64,000 nucleotides of DNA from Methylococcaceae bacterium (GCA_013140705.1 JABFSH010000021.1:95191-159190), one strand, 5' to 3'; shown: positions 38,375 through 48,663, numbered from the stretch's first letter. Made by a program: numbers and translations. Notes: generated by a model not told the origin, from the sequence alone.

Positions 38375-38419
38375 CAAATAACTCAAAATAATTTCACACT
38401 CTCTCTCAAACACTCACTT

Positions 38420-39055
38420 ATGCTTGATTATCAGAAAAATTTTATTTCATACGCGCTCAGTTGCAACGTTCTGAAGTTTGGTGAATTCCAGCTAAAATCA
38501 GGGCGTTCAAGCCCATATTTTTTCAATACTGGCCTTTTCAACACGGGTGAAAAACTAGCCAAACTAGGGCAATTTTATGCGCAGGCGCTGATACAATCAG
38601 GAATTAAACCCGATATGCTGTATGGCCCCGCATACAAGGGCATTCCACTGGTCAGCAGCACTTCCATTGCTTATGCTCATATCACAGCAAAAGATATTCC
38701 TTTTGCTTTTAACCGCAAGGAAGCGAAAGATCATGGCGAGGGCGGATCGATTATCGGCACTCCACTATACGGCAAAGTGGTTATTATTGATGACGTGATA
38801 ACTGCGGGCACGTCAGTTCGAGAATCCGTGGAAATTATCAGAAATACCAACTCTGAACCTGCTGGCGTGTTAATCGCCCTGGACAGAATGGAAAAAGGCC
38901 GAAATAACGTTTCGGCCATAGAAGAAGTGAAGCAAGCCTATAGCATACCCGTGATATCAATTATCACGCTCACAGATATTATCGAATACTTGACCATTGA
39001 AGGCAGTCACTCATTGGATACGATCAAGGAATACCGGCAACTTTATGGCGTATAA
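38420..39055 (+). CDS. pyrE: Orotate phosphoribosyltransferase
   Basis: 211 residues; makes orotidine-5'-phosphate from orotate and PRPP. Blocks: F-G-E-F-x-L-K-S-G-R-S-S-P-Y-F-F-N, Y-G-P-A-Y-K-G-I-P-L, F-N-R-K-E-A-K-D-H-G-E-G-G and the PRPP motif V-V-I-I-D-D-V-I-T-A-G-T-S. Length and domain are normal for the gammaproteobacterial enzyme. Confidence 0.97.
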   Translation: MLDYQKNFISYALSCNVLKFGEFQLKSGRSSPYFFNTGLFNTGEKLAKLGQFYAQALIQSGIKPDMLYGPAYKGIPLVSSTSIAYAHITAKDIPFAFNRKEAKDHGEGGSIIGTPLYGKVVIIDDVITAGTSVRESVEIIRNTNSEPAGVLIALDRMEKGRNNVSAIEEVKQAYSIPVISIITLTDIIEYLTIEGSHSLDTIKEYRQLYGV

Positions 39056-39225
39056 CTGACAAACCCCTTGTAATTAAAGCCTTTGCATGAACTCACAAAC
39101 TGGGAAAATAAAAATTTCTGAATCTTACAGTTATTAAGATATAGTCTACAATTGTCATGAAACACCCCTAATCCTAATCTGTATTTGGACTCACTAATAA
39201 TTGAATTGGTTATAAAAGGCTTGCG

Positions 39226-41166
39226 ATGAGGAATCTGGAATTTAAAGAGCAAATGCACGAGTATTCGTTATGGCGTGCAAAACTGATGGAGTCTATAGAA
39301 ATGTATCACCAATGGCGGGTTCGCTATGGTGTAAACGATCCTAATAGTACAAATACCATCTTGAATATTCTTGAAGGGCTTAAATCAGATCGAATTACGC
39401 TTGCTTTTGTAGCTGAATTCTCACGGGGCAAAACAGAGCTAATTAACTCGCTGTTTTTTTCAGAAACAGGCGTTAGATTACTTCCATCAGCGGCAGGTCG
39501 AACCACTATGTCGCCCACAGAGATTTTTCATGACCAAGAGAGTGGCAGCTACATAAGACTGTTAAATATCGAAAGCCGACTTGAAGATATCTCCCTGGCT
39601 GAATTCAAACAAAAACCTGAACGTTGGACCCAATTCAATCTTAACGCCAACTCCCCGTCCCAAATGCAAGAAGCATTTAAGGAGTTAATCGCAACAAAAA
39701 AAGTAAGTCGCGATGTAGCCGATAAACTGGGTCTATGGAATGAACGTGAAGCGGCTGAGCAAGGTATCGTAAATCCCGAATTTGTTGAAATTCCCTGCTG
39801 GCGTCACGCACTCATTAGCTTTCCCCACCCACTTTTGAAAGAAGGCCTCTGTATACTCGATACCCCCGGATTAAACGCACTTGGGACAGAACCCGAGTTA
39901 ACACTAAGCATGTTACCTAGCGCGCATGCCATAATCTTTGTGCTTGCAGCCGATACCGGCGTAACTAAAAGCGATCTTGAAATGTGGCGAAACCATGTTT
40001 GCAGTGCCCGAGGAGGTAATAAGCATGGTTTAGCGGTAGTCATGAATAAAATAGATGCGATGTGGGACGATTTGGCTGGAGAATCAGGCTACGAATCATC
40101 AATCCAGTCACAAATTAAAACTTCCGCAACCGTTTTGAAAATTAACGAAAATGCAATTTTCCCAGTTTCTGCAAAACAAGCGCTACTGGCAAAAGTCAAA
40201 AATGACGACAACTTATTTCAAAGAAGCCGCCTATCTACATTAGAAAACTATCTCGCCAACGATATATTAAAACAGCGTCGCAATATCCTCATGGGAACTA
40301 TTGTGCGTGATATCGGTTTTTTGGTAAATGAATCAACAAACTTGACGGAATCTTCTTTGGTTAATGCCACTAGCCAACTCGATGAATTCAAGAAGGTCGA
40401 CTTTGAAAATCAGGACATGACCGGAAAATTGCTGGCCGAAACTCGAGACCGGCAAAATCGATACATGGCCAATATTGAAAGTTTTCAAGCAAGTCGCAGG
40501 GTCTTTACTGTGCAGACCAGGATGCTGATCGATTCATTCGCAAAAGAAAAAATCGACATGATAATTCGTAATACCAAAAATGACATGTCGAAGAGTCTGA
40601 CAACTTTCGGAATGAAACAAAGTATCCGAAAATTATTTGATGATTTACGGGACCTTCTGCAAGATTCCATCGACATTACGAATGAAACTCGTAGGCTGGT
40701 AAAGGCAATTCACAAAAAATTCAAGGATGAGTATGGCTTTAAAGAGATAGAACCCCAGCTATTTTCAATCAAGCAGTATCAAATTGAGTTGGAACAAATT
40801 TTTGAAGAAGGCGAAGCTTTCAGGGCCAGCGCCAAAACTACAATGACGGAACAAAGTATTGTTATCAACAAACTTTACAGTACTCTCATTGCCAAAGCTA
40901 GAAACGTTCTTAAACAGGCCAATGCCGATGCAACAACCTGGAGCAACAGTGTTTTAACCCCTTTGATGCACCAAATCAAGGATCACAAAAAACAGATTGA
41001 AAGCCGATTATTGATGCTTCGTAAAATCAATGATTCAAGCGGAACGGTTGCTGAAAACATTGCTACACTTGAAGCCGGCTTAGAGCCTTTGAGAAAACAA
41101 CGAGATGAACTATCTGTAATTATCAGGGCAATGCAATTAGAAGCTTATACCACAGATAGCAAGTAG
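39226..41166 (+). CDS. Dynamin-family GTPase
   Basis: 646-residue large GTPase. G1 loop A-E-F-S-R-G-K-T at residues 63-70 (the first glycine of the usual G-x4-G-K-T is alanine), G2 threonines in G-R-T-T-M-S-P-T, G3 L-D-T-P-G-L and G4 M-N-K-I-D. The remaining ~350 residues are helical and charged, as in bacterial dynamin-like stalks; no strong membrane helix, so membrane contact would be through an amphipathic paddle. Bacterial dynamins remodel or protect membranes, and some act in phage defence. Monocistronic, between pyrE and trmB. Role here unknown. Confidence 0.87.
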   Translation: MRNLEFKEQMHEYSLWRAKLMESIEMYHQWRVRYGVNDPNSTNTILNILEGLKSDRITLAFVAEFSRGKTELINSLFFSETGVRLLPSAAGRTTMSPTEIFHDQESGSYIRLLNIESRLEDISLAEFKQKPERWTQFNLNANSPSQMQEAFKELIATKKVSRDVADKLGLWNEREAAEQGIVNPEFVEIPCWRHALISFPHPLLKEGLCILDTPGLNALGTEPELTLSMLPSAHAIIFVLAADTGVTKSDLEMWRNHVCSARGGNKHGLAVVMNKIDAMWDDLAGESGYESSIQSQIKTSATVLKINENAIFPVSAKQALLAKVKNDDNLFQRSRLSTLENYLANDILKQRRNILMGTIVRDIGFLVNESTNLTESSLVNATSQLDEFKKVDFENQDMTGKLLAETRDRQNRYMANIESFQASRRVFTVQTRMLIDSFAKEKIDMIIRNTKNDMSKSLTTFGMKQSIRKLFDDLRDLLQDSIDITNETRRLVKAIHKKFKDEYGFKEIEPQLFSIKQYQIELEQIFEEGEAFRASAKTTMTEQSIVINKLYSTLIAKARNVLKQANADATTWSNSVLTPLMHQIKDHKKQIESRLLMLRKINDSSGTVAENIATLEAGLEPLRKQRDELSVIIRAMQLEAYTTDSK

Positions 41167-41305
41167 TTCTTATTCAAAGTGATTGGTAATTGTTTTCACG
41201 GAATTGCAGATTTTTGCAGCACCAATCCTCTCACAACAGAATTGGACGGCGATAACAGTCAAGTTTGTAACTTCAGTCTGCCCTGAACTCCAACACCCAC
41301 TTTAA

Positions 41306-41998
41306 TCACTCTGCTTTTCTAAATATCAAATCCCATACAGCATGCCCTAGTCGCATACCCCTCTGTTCAAATTTTGTCAGCGGTCGGTAATCGGGTCGCT
41401 CACAAAACGCCCCCGTCTTACTAACATTGGTCAAACCACGACTCGCCGACAATTGTTCAAGCATGGCTTCCGCATAGTGCTCCCAATCGGTTGCTGCGTG
41501 AAAGTAGCCATGCGAATTTAATTTTTTTATCAGCAACTCAACAAAACTTGGTCGAACAATTCGTCTTTTATGATGTTTCTTTTTAGGCCACGGATCGGGG
41601 AAAAACAAATGCACGGCATCAAGACCGTTATCAGGTATTCTCTGCTCAAAAACCTCAATAGCGTCATGACAATAAATTCTGACGTTGTTGATAGCGTTTT
41701 GCTCAAGTTTTAATAGAAGGTGTCCAACACCCGGGCGATGGACTTCAATGCCTATAAAATTCTTTTCCGGATTTGCGGTAGCGAGGTGCGCAAGACTGTC
41801 ACCATTTCCGAACCCTATTTCAACCAATAGCGGCGCATCCCGTCCGAAAACCTCTATGAAGTCATAATCTACTTTTGGATCAAGGCAATATTTTTCGGAA
41901 AACTTTTCCAGCGCTTGCTCTTGCGCTAGCGTAATTCGACCTTGTCGACGAATAAAACTACGAATTTTAGGGGTAATACTGGGTTCGGTAGAGGACAT
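41306..41998 (-). CDS. trmB: tRNA (guanine-N7-)-methyltransferase
   Basis: 230 residues; methylates G46 of tRNA. SAM-binding block L-V-E-I-G-F-G-N-G-D-S-L, then F-I-G-I-E-V-H-R-P-G-V-G, and the tRNA/SAM motif F-F-P-D-P-W-P-K-K-K-H-H-K-R-R-I-V. C-terminal T-K-F-E-Q-R-G-x-x-L-G-H. Normal length. Lies 89 bases upstream of thiSG on the same strand, probably co-transcribed with it. Confidence 0.96.
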   Translation of the reverse strand: MSSTEPSITPKIRSFIRRQGRITLAQEQALEKFSEKYCLDPKVDYDFIEVFGRDAPLLVEIGFGNGDSLAHLATANPEKNFIGIEVHRPGVGHLLLKLEQNAINNVRIYCHDAIEVFEQRIPDNGLDAVHLFFPDPWPKKKHHKRRIVRPSFVELLIKKLNSHGYFHAATDWEHYAEAMLEQLSASRGLTNVSKTGAFCERPDYRPLTKFEQRGMRLGHAVWDLIFRKAE

Positions 41999-42085
41999 AA
42001 AGCTGATGTTATTAACTTGTTAAGCGAATGCGGAGAGCGTCAATGAACTCTCCGAAGACTTCAAAGTTAACTTAAAGGTGAAATA

Positions 42086-43063
42086 CTAGAAAAATAAACC
42101 ATCAACGGGTGACGATGCAGATGCGAACCGTTTTCTTGGCATGCGTCCGGCCAAATAAGCCTCTCTACCTGCTTCAATGCCTTTTTTCATCGCAGACGCC
42201 ATGAGTATCGGATTTTTTGCAGCAGCAATCGCAGTATTCATTAAAACACCATCACAACCCAGTTCCATTGCAATGGCCGCGTCGGAAGCCGTACCTACAC
42301 CGGCATCAACCAATATAGGCACAGTGGCGTTTTCAACAATCGTTCTTATATTGTAAGGATTACGAATACCTAAGCCAGAACCGATGGGCGCCGCCAGAGG
42401 CATCACGGCGACACAACCAATATCTTCGAGTTTTTTTGCTGCTATAGGATCATCATTAGTGTAAACCATCACATCAAAACCCTCTTTTACTAATATTGCA
42501 GCAGCGATAAAAGTCTGCTCGACATCTGGAAAAAGCGTGCGCTGATCCGCCAGAACTTCCAGCTTGACCAGTTTGTGGCCACCTAATAACTCCCTGGCCA
42601 ATCGACAGGTTCTAACCGCCTCTTCGGCCGTATAACAACCGGCGGTATTAGGCAAAATGGTATATTTATCCGGAGACAAAACATCCAATAGATTGGGTTC
42701 GCCCGGTGATTGTCCAATATTGGTTCGACGTATGGCAACCGTCACAATTTCAGCCCCGCTCGCTTCCGTAGCCAGTCTGGTCTCTTCAATATCCTTATAT
42801 TTACCTGTGCCAACGAGCAATCTTGAGTGATAAGTGACACCCGCAATCACAAAGGCGTCCTCTTGTCCTCCGCCGATGGCATGCACGATTTCCAAGCGAT
42901 CATCTGCCTTCAACAAGCGTAGGCCATATTGATCGTAGGGCAAAATTTCCTTATTCAATTCAACGGCAATTTTCTTACCGGTGAGATTCAAATCCGCAAT
43001 TACGTCAGCCACTTGATGGTTTTCAGTGTATTCACGAGCTTCACCATTGACATAAATAATCAT
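42086..43063 (-). CDS. thiSG: Fused sulfur carrier ThiS - thiazole synthase ThiG
   Basis: 325 residues. Residues 1-66 are a ThiS ubiquitin-like domain ending H-A-I-G-G-G; residues 67-325 are ThiG, with G-T-G-K-Y, the Schiff-base lysine region L-V-K-L-E-V-L, and P-I-L-V-D-A-G-V-G. ThiS normally works through a C-terminal Gly-Gly thiocarboxylate, yet here the glycines (64-66) run straight into Q-E-D-A of ThiG. Either the chain is cut after the glycines or ThiF acts on it differently. Fused forms are annotated in other bacteria, so this is not an assembly artefact. Makes the thiazole part of thiamine. Overlaps aroG by four bases. Confidence 0.94.
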   Translation of the reverse strand: MIIYVNGEAREYTENHQVADVIADLNLTGKKIAVELNKEILPYDQYGLRLLKADDRLEIVHAIGGGQEDAFVIAGVTYHSRLLVGTGKYKDIEETRLATEASGAEIVTVAIRRTNIGQSPGEPNLLDVLSPDKYTILPNTAGCYTAEEAVRTCRLARELLGGHKLVKLEVLADQRTLFPDVEQTFIAAAILVKEGFDVMVYTNDDPIAAKKLEDIGCVAVMPLAAPIGSGLGIRNPYNIRTIVENATVPILVDAGVGTASDAAIAMELGCDGVLMNTAIAAAKNPILMASAMKKGIEAGREAYLAGRMPRKRFASASSPVDGLFF

Positions 43064-44148
43064 GCGCTCAAGCCCCGACTTTTAATTATGGCACGACGAT
43101 CCTGTACAGCTGCAGCAAGATCCTGTAAGAGCGGTACTGTGTCATCCCATGATAAACAGGCATCCGTAATACTCTGTCCGTACGCCAATTGCTGGCCTTC
43201 AATCACTTTCTGACTCCCTGCTTTCAGGTGACTCTCAATCATGACCCCCATAATCCTGCGATCACCATTAGCGATTTGCTCAGCCACATCCTCACCGACG
43301 ATCAACTGTCGTTGACATTGTTTCAGGCTATTGGCATGGCTAAAGTCAATCATGATATTGGGCCTTAGCTGAGCTTTAACCAGCCCCTCGGCAACCTGTT
43401 CGACACTGACAGCATCATAATTCGGGCGATCATTACCACCGCGTAAAATAATATGAACGTCTTCATTACCTGTTGTGGAAAAAATGGCCGAATGCCCTGC
43501 TTTGGTCAGTGACAAAAAGTGGTGCGGACTCATTGCCGCGCCAATTGCATCAATGGCAATTTTGATGGTTCCGTCTGTCGAATTTTTAAAGCCAATAGGA
43601 CACGACACGCCAGAGGCTAATTCACGATGCCCTTGACTTTCAGTTGTTCTGGCGCCAATGGCACCCCACGAAATCAGATCCGAAATATATTGAGGTGTAA
43701 TTAAATCCAGATATTCTGTCGCTGACGGCATACCTAAAGTATTTAAATCAACCAACAACTTTCTGGCTATACGAAGACCCTTGTTAATATTAAAACTGGA
43801 ATCGATATCAGGATCATTAATCAGGCCCTTCCAGCCAACTGTCGTGCGAGGCTTTTCAAAATAAACCCGCATAACTATCAATAAATCGCCCTGCAATTCA
43901 TCTTTAACTTTTTTAAGCAACTGCGCATATTCCTGAGCCGCCTTGGGATCATGAATTGAGCAAGGGCCGACGACAACCAGTAAACGATCATCCTCGCCGG
44001 TCAAAATTTTATGTATCTCTGCCCTCGCCTTGAGTGTGGTTTGTGCAGCCGCTTCTGTAATCGGCATTTCATCATGGACCTGAACTGGTGCAATCACTTC
44101 TCTCGTCGCACAAATTCTTAAGTCATCGGTGTTATATTTAGTTTGCAT
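43060..44148 (-). CDS. aroG: 3-Deoxy-7-phosphoheptulonate synthase (class I, AroG type)
   Basis: First enzyme of the shikimate pathway (PEP + erythrose-4-P). 362 residues from the chosen ATG ([12 protein letters not shown], matching the N-terminus of E. coli AroG); an ATG 36 bases upstream is also possible. Blocks: [39 protein letters not shown] and G-V-M-I-E-S-H. Feedback-sensitive class by its N-terminal extension; which amino acid inhibits it cannot be told. Supplies the chorismate used by trpE. Confidence 0.95.
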   Translation of the reverse strand: MQTKYNTDDLRICATREVIAPVQVHDEMPITEAAAQTTLKARAEIHKILTGEDDRLLVVVGPCSIHDPKAAQEYAQLLKKVKDELQGDLLIVMRVYFEKPRTTVGWKGLINDPDIDSSFNINKGLRIARKLLVDLNTLGMPSATEYLDLITPQYISDLISWGAIGARTTESQGHRELASGVSCPIGFKNSTDGTIKIAIDAIGAAMSPHHFLSLTKAGHSAIFSTTGNEDVHIILRGGNDRPNYDAVSVEQVAEGLVKAQLRPNIMIDFSHANSLKQCQRQLIVGEDVAEQIANGDRRIMGVMIESHLKAGSQKVIEGQQLAYGQSITDACLSWDDTVPLLQDLAAAVQDRRAIIKSRGLSA

Positions 44149-44244
44149 GCTAGCTACCAAGCTTTTGCTCTCAGAAAACGCCATAAAAGCCGATCATTTT
44201 AACTGTTTTTAAATCGGCTTTGACAATTTTTGTAACTTGGCTGT

Positions 44245-44736
44245 TTAAGGCATCTTTTCCATTGTCAAAAAACTATAGCTAAATGAAACCGCGGGATCAT
44301 CATCAATGTCTTCACGCTCTGTTTCAGTCCAATCATCTGGACTGATTACAGGGAAAAACGTATCGCCGTTAAACGATTCATGAATTTGCGTGATATACAA
44401 TGTATCAGCAAGCGGCAATAAGGCTTTATATAAGGTTGAACCGCCAATCACAAAAATGTTTTCGGCATTTTGACAAGCTATCGCTAGCGCCGAATGGATA
44501 TCACTGGCCATGCAACAACCCTCCGGTTTGTAACTCGGGTTTCTGCTGATGATAATATTGGTTCTGCCCGGCAGTGGTCTGCCAATAGACTCAAAGGTTT
44601 TTCTTCCCATGACAATCGGAAAACCCAAGGTAATTTTTTTAAAGCGCTTCAGATCAGCCGGTAAATGCCAGGGCATTTGATTTTTGAGGCCAATCGCTCG
44701 ATTACTCGCCATTGCAACGATCAGTGATATTTTCAT
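44245..44736 (-). CDS. folA: Dihydrofolate reductase
   Basis: 163 residues, chromosomal type I enzyme. Start M-K-I-S-L-I-V-A-M-A-S-N-R-A-I-G, then P-W-H-L-P-A-D-L-K-R-F-K, with the catalytic Asp in D-L-K, G-R-K-T-F-E-S-I-G-R-P-L-P-G-R, and I-G-G-S-T-L-Y. Reduces dihydrofolate with NADPH. A weak hairpin (44186-44221) lies just downstream, followed by T residues on the minus strand, and may end the transcript. Confidence 0.96.
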   Translation of the reverse strand: MKISLIVAMASNRAIGLKNQMPWHLPADLKRFKKITLGFPIVMGRKTFESIGRPLPGRTNIIISRNPSYKPEGCCMASDIHSALAIACQNAENIFVIGGSTLYKALLPLADTLYITQIHESFNGDTFFPVISPDDWTETEREDIDDDPAVSFSYSFLTMEKMP

Positions 44737-44796
44737 TTGAATGAAAGAATTGCTTTGTTATGCTTTCAAAATATTAATGGTTAAACAGCATCATAC

Positions 44797-45816
44797 ATGA
44801 AAAATATTCTTGTCGTCTTTACCGGCGGAACGATAGGTTCGACGGCCACAGACGGAAATATCAACACATCGACTGACGCACCGTCCAAATTGCTCGCGTT
44901 ATTTCAGCATCGCTACAAAACGCAACAATCCATTCGGTTCAAAACGATTCGGCCGCTGCAAATTTTAAGTGAAAATCTTGCCCCTTCGGCTTGGTCACTA
45001 CTGATCAAGGCGATCGAAACTGAAAATAACGGCCAGTACGACGGCATCATCATTACCCATGGCACGGACACATTGGCTTTTACGGCAGCTGCATTAAGTT
45101 TTTATTTCGCAACGACCGAAGTGCCCATACTTTTAGTTTCAAGTAATTACCCTCTGGACAATCCAAATGCCAACGGTCTGGATAATTTTATTTGTGCCAT
45201 CGAATTTATTTTGCAACAGCATCAGGGTGGAATTTTTGTTCCGTATCGCAATCCCCAGCAGGCGACTCAGCTTCATAGCGGAACGAGACTGGCGGCTTCC
45301 CCGCAATTAAGTGGTGATTTTTATAGTGTTCAAAATCGAAGTTATATGCAGTTTGAGAATCATCAATTTTCGCTATTAAACTCACTGCCCGAGCCATCAA
45401 ACACCAACCGATTAAAAGCCGCTTTTTCCCAGCGTATTTTATTAATAAAACCATATCCGGGTTTGGACTATTCGTATTTTAATCTAAAATCGATCGATGT
45501 CGTGCTGCATGACTTATATCATTCAGGCACTGCCTGTTCCTCAACGCAATGGGGAGATAATCTGTCACTCCTCAATTTTATTCAACGCTGCCGTGAACAG
45601 GGTATCAAGGTTTATATGGCACCTGCCATCAAATCCGATAATGCCTACGAGAGTACCCGAGCACTGATCAATGAAGGTGCGACAATGATCTGGAATATGT
45701 CTCTGGAATGCGCATATGCCAAGCTTTTGCTGGCTTATGGAAATTTTAACGATGAACAGGAAATTCTCGATTTTTTAAATGAAGATTTTGCTGGTGAACA
45801 TGTACAGTCAGTTTGA
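44797..45816 (+). CDS. L-asparaginase (type I-like)
   Basis: 339 residues, no signal peptide, so cytoplasmic. Catalytic blocks: F-T-G-G-T-I-G-S with the nucleophile Thr near residue 12, and T-H-G-T-D-T-L with the second Thr-Asp pair. The C-terminal domain matches asparaginase/glutaminase-like proteins, with P-Y-P-G-L near residue 222. A Gln-amidotransferase subunit GatD is less likely given the single-domain length. Single gene, divergent from folA. Confidence 0.85.
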   Translation: MKNILVVFTGGTIGSTATDGNINTSTDAPSKLLALFQHRYKTQQSIRFKTIRPLQILSENLAPSAWSLLIKAIETENNGQYDGIIITHGTDTLAFTAAALSFYFATTEVPILLVSSNYPLDNPNANGLDNFICAIEFILQQHQGGIFVPYRNPQQATQLHSGTRLAASPQLSGDFYSVQNRSYMQFENHQFSLLNSLPEPSNTNRLKAAFSQRILLIKPYPGLDYSYFNLKSIDVVLHDLYHSGTACSSTQWGDNLSLLNFIQRCREQGIKVYMAPAIKSDNAYESTRALINEGATMIWNMSLECAYAKLLLAYGNFNDEQEILDFLNEDFAGEHVQSV

Positions 45817-46005
45817 ATCTTGGCTTTAATTGCTTATTTTAGTAAATCTGAAACTCGGGATTGTTGAATAAGATACTAACTGTATGATTGAAAATACCGT
45901 CCTATAACGAATAGTTTTTTAGCTCCCAAATATGACATGCCTCGAATCGCATCAACTTCTGTATTTGGCGCACCAATTCAGCCGGCTAAAATAAAAGACA
46001 TTACC

Positions 46006-48432
46006 TTAAATTGATACATTCTCAAAACTGTCCTGATAATCCCTTGCGCTTAAAACAGTGTCATACAAACCAACATCTTCGTCTTCGTGTTTATTTATTC
46101 CTATGTATTCCAAACTGGCGTCTTCATACCGTTTGAATTTATAGACCGCATCGTTCATCAATGCGCTATTAAAAACACCCAGGCTTACCAGTAGTTCAAA
46201 GTCTTTAACTGATAATCCGGTTACTTTTTTGAATAAACCGGGTTCAAGTTGAGTGATGACATCTCTCAAGCATCTTTCACGGTAGTCGGTCAGGTACATA
46301 AACACAGGAATGCGGGTAGCAAACTTGATTAATTTTTCCTGGATTTGTTTGCGTAAGCTTTTGTATTCCTTTTCCTGTTCGGTCAGCTCCTTTTTCTCTT
46401 TTTCACTTAAATCCTTATCGTTGGCCTCTTTCTTGGCTTTTTTGACCGCTTCCGATTTGTTGATGATGGCTTCGATGTCCTGATTCAGCGTACGGAAACC
46501 CTCAATGCTCATCAAGGCCGCCATCGCATCCGGGCTATTCATCAAGTGTTGCAAGGTATTATTGTCCGCATTCACCAGCAAGGCGCTTTCCCAGCGTCTT
46601 GCCAGTAAAGTTGCCGTCGTGCCGCTCATGGCGATGTCCAAAATGCCGGCGGCGTCGATCTGTTTCATGGAACTGCCGTCATAAGCCAGAACCGGCAGGA
46701 AATGGATGAATTCTTCCACTTTCTTTTCCGGATTGTCGTTATTCACGTTTAAACGGCAACTGTAATCGGCGATTTGTCTCAATGCCCTATCGGGCGCAAA
46801 GTCGAACACATAACATTCTTGCTTGATGATTTCTTCCTGGTTTGGGTTTAGGTTATCCGGGTTTTTTACTGTCCACGGCGTTTGCACCCGGAAAGCCGCC
46901 TGAAAATATGTCTCGGGGCTGGATGAATTCCGTAGCATAAAAATCCCCGTCCAGGGTTTTACGGAAACACCGGTCGTTAATTTTCCGCAGGATAACGTTA
47001 TCGTTTTGTTGTGCAAGGGATTGTCCATCGCCTTCAACACCGGGACAAGTGCATCAACGCCAGTGCCTGCGCTGGTGCCAGCCGCCACCACGTCATAATC
47101 GTGGTAAAACTTGTTTACTCTTTGCGCCAGCAGATTTTTCATGGCAAAACAGGATGCCACGCTCGGCAAAAACCAAAAGGTATGCAGCAACACATTCAAT
47201 AACGGCGCATGGGAAAACGGCAGCGGCGGCTTTTTAGCGCCCAGTTTCAAATTATCAATCGAGGTTTCGGCAAAAGAACCGCGGATCAAATCCAGCCATT
47301 TCTGCACTTCGTTTTCATATTTGAATTTTGCCGAATTTCCGCTGCCTTCGGCGGCAAAGAACACATTCAAATCGAACTCACTGAATTCGCCTTTCATAGC
47401 GATTTCGCGGATGGAATCCGGTAACTGGTAGGTCAGCATTACCATACGCGGCAATGACGCATAGGGGTTATCCCCACCCTGCCAATTCTCCTTTGCACGT
47501 TGTTCATCGGAATAAGTCCAGTTATAGATTTGTTCTTCGATAAATTCGCCGGATGCTATCGCCCTAAACGGCGTACCGGACAAATACAGGTAAGCATGGG
47601 TCGTGATCGGCATAATGCTTTCGTCAAAGTAGTCAATGCCTTCGCCTTCACCAAATTCCAGTTCTTTTTTGCCTTCCGCTTCAAACAATTCCTTGGCGTT
47701 TTCGCGCCACGCGCCGTAATGGTATTCGTCCAGCACCACGCAATCCCAATTAGTGGCATGTACCCACTCGTTCTTGGTTTTAATCCCGCCTGTGCTAAGG
47801 TTCTTCCCCAGATAATCCTGAAACGAGCCGAAACAAACAATCGGTTTGTTTTTATCCGCATTTTCAAAAGTCAATTCACTATCCGGGGAAATAAATTGCC
47901 AACCGGCAAAATCGACATGCGTCCGTAAATCCTCTTCCCATGCGCTTTGCACGGCGGGTTTAAAGGTCAGCACCAGCAATTTTTTCCAGTCCCGCTTTTT
48001 AGCCAGTTGGTAGGTGGCAAAGGTCTTGCCGAAACGCATCTTGGCGTTCCACAGAAAATGCGGCGTTTTATTCGGATTTTCTTTCTTGAAGCTGTTGAAG
48101 TAATTGATGGTCTTATCCACGGCTTCGGCTTGTTCCGGCCGCATACCGAAATTCAGCGAACGATTGCCTTCAATTATTTCGCCGCTTTTGACGGCCAGAA
48201 TCGCCGCTTTAACTTGCGCAACCTTGCAGTGAAACCACTCGCCTTCGGGATTACTGATACCTTGCTGTCTTAAATAACGATGGATGTCGCGGTCGATAAA
48301 GGCGCTACCATCGTTCCGCATGGCGGATTCTTCCAGAACAATTCGGTAAGGCAATTCCCCTAGCCTGAGCGTTGGATATTGTTGGGCTACCCGTTTCTGT
48401 ACGTCATTGTTGGTGAAGCCCACTTTCAACAA
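46006..48432 (-). CDS. SF2 helicase with GIY-YIG-like N-terminus, restriction-type, 5' end damaged
   Basis: 808 codons. Residues about 1-75 resemble the tail of a GIY-YIG/T5orf172 nuclease (L-L-K-V-G-F-T, then R-D-I-H-R-Y-L...E-W-F). A helicase core follows: Walker A-like A-K-M-R-F-G-K-T near residue 130, D-E-Y-H in place of D-E-A-D near 231, and S-G-T-P-F near 280. The C-terminal half contains a charged coiled coil (about 640-690). Upstream codons read P-T-I-Y-A-Y-E-D-T-H-P, the missing nuclease start. A run of seven T at 48500-48506 then puts E-H-P-F-F into another frame. The annotated TTG start is therefore probably not the ancestral one. Likely partner of the decayed methylase at 49.8 kb in a restriction-modification system. 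Confidence 0.72.
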   Translation of the reverse strand: MLKVGFTNNDVQKRVAQQYPTLRLGELPYRIVLEESAMRNDGSAFIDRDIHRYLRQQGISNPEGEWFHCKVAQVKAAILAVKSGEIIEGNRSLNFGMRPEQAEAVDKTINYFNSFKKENPNKTPHFLWNAKMRFGKTFATYQLAKKRDWKKLLVLTFKPAVQSAWEEDLRTHVDFAGWQFISPDSELTFENADKNKPIVCFGSFQDYLGKNLSTGGIKTKNEWVHATNWDCVVLDEYHYGAWRENAKELFEAEGKKELEFGEGEGIDYFDESIMPITTHAYLYLSGTPFRAIASGEFIEEQIYNWTYSDEQRAKENWQGGDNPYASLPRMVMLTYQLPDSIREIAMKGEFSEFDLNVFFAAEGSGNSAKFKYENEVQKWLDLIRGSFAETSIDNLKLGAKKPPLPFSHAPLLNVLLHTFWFLPSVASCFAMKNLLAQRVNKFYHDYDVVAAGTSAGTGVDALVPVLKAMDNPLHNKTITLSCGKLTTGVSVKPWTGIFMLRNSSSPETYFQAAFRVQTPWTVKNPDNLNPNQEEIIKQECYVFDFAPDRALRQIADYSCRLNVNNDNPEKKVEEFIHFLPVLAYDGSSMKQIDAAGILDIAMSGTTATLLARRWESALLVNADNNTLQHLMNSPDAMAALMSIEGFRTLNQDIEAIINKSEAVKKAKKEANDKDLSEKEKKELTEQEKEYKSLRKQIQEKLIKFATRIPVFMYLTDYRERCLRDVITQLEPGLFKKVTGLSVKDFELLVSLGVFNSALMNDAVYKFKRYEDASLEYIGINKHEDEDVGLYDTVLSARDYQDSFENVSI

Positions 48433-48516
48433 ACCTGCGTATTGCGGATGGGTATCCTCATAAGCATAAATGGTCGGGTTCGCTTCTGGGCGAGGCGGAA
48501 AAAAAGGGATGTTCTT

Positions 48517-48660
48517 TTACTGTTTTAATATCTTTGAGGTTGCCCAAATATGAAACTGCGCACCTTGCGGTGACTTTACCCGGTAGCCATCCGAAATGAT
48601 GGCATCGAGGTTGTAATGATGAGCAGATGTTTCCTGTGTTTTCCCGCCATTACACCGTGT
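48517..48660 (-). pseudogene. RhuM-family fragment (middle part)
   Basis: Minus-strand frame reading H-H-Y-N-L-D-A-I-I-S-D-G-Y-R-V-K-S then Q-F-H-I-W-A-T, ending at a TAA at 48517. This is the conserved core of RhuM-like proteins, normally followed by a D-H-L-V-K-G-Y block that is missing. No start codon context. It should connect to the N-terminal fragment at 49527-49766, but the RelE/HTH pair lies between them. Confidence 0.7.
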
Positions 48661-48663
48661 CGG

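Noticed and set aside
44186..44221. Hairpin between aroG and folA as a terminator
   Set aside because: Nine-base arms but an 18-base AT-rich loop; too weak to list as a feature of its own.
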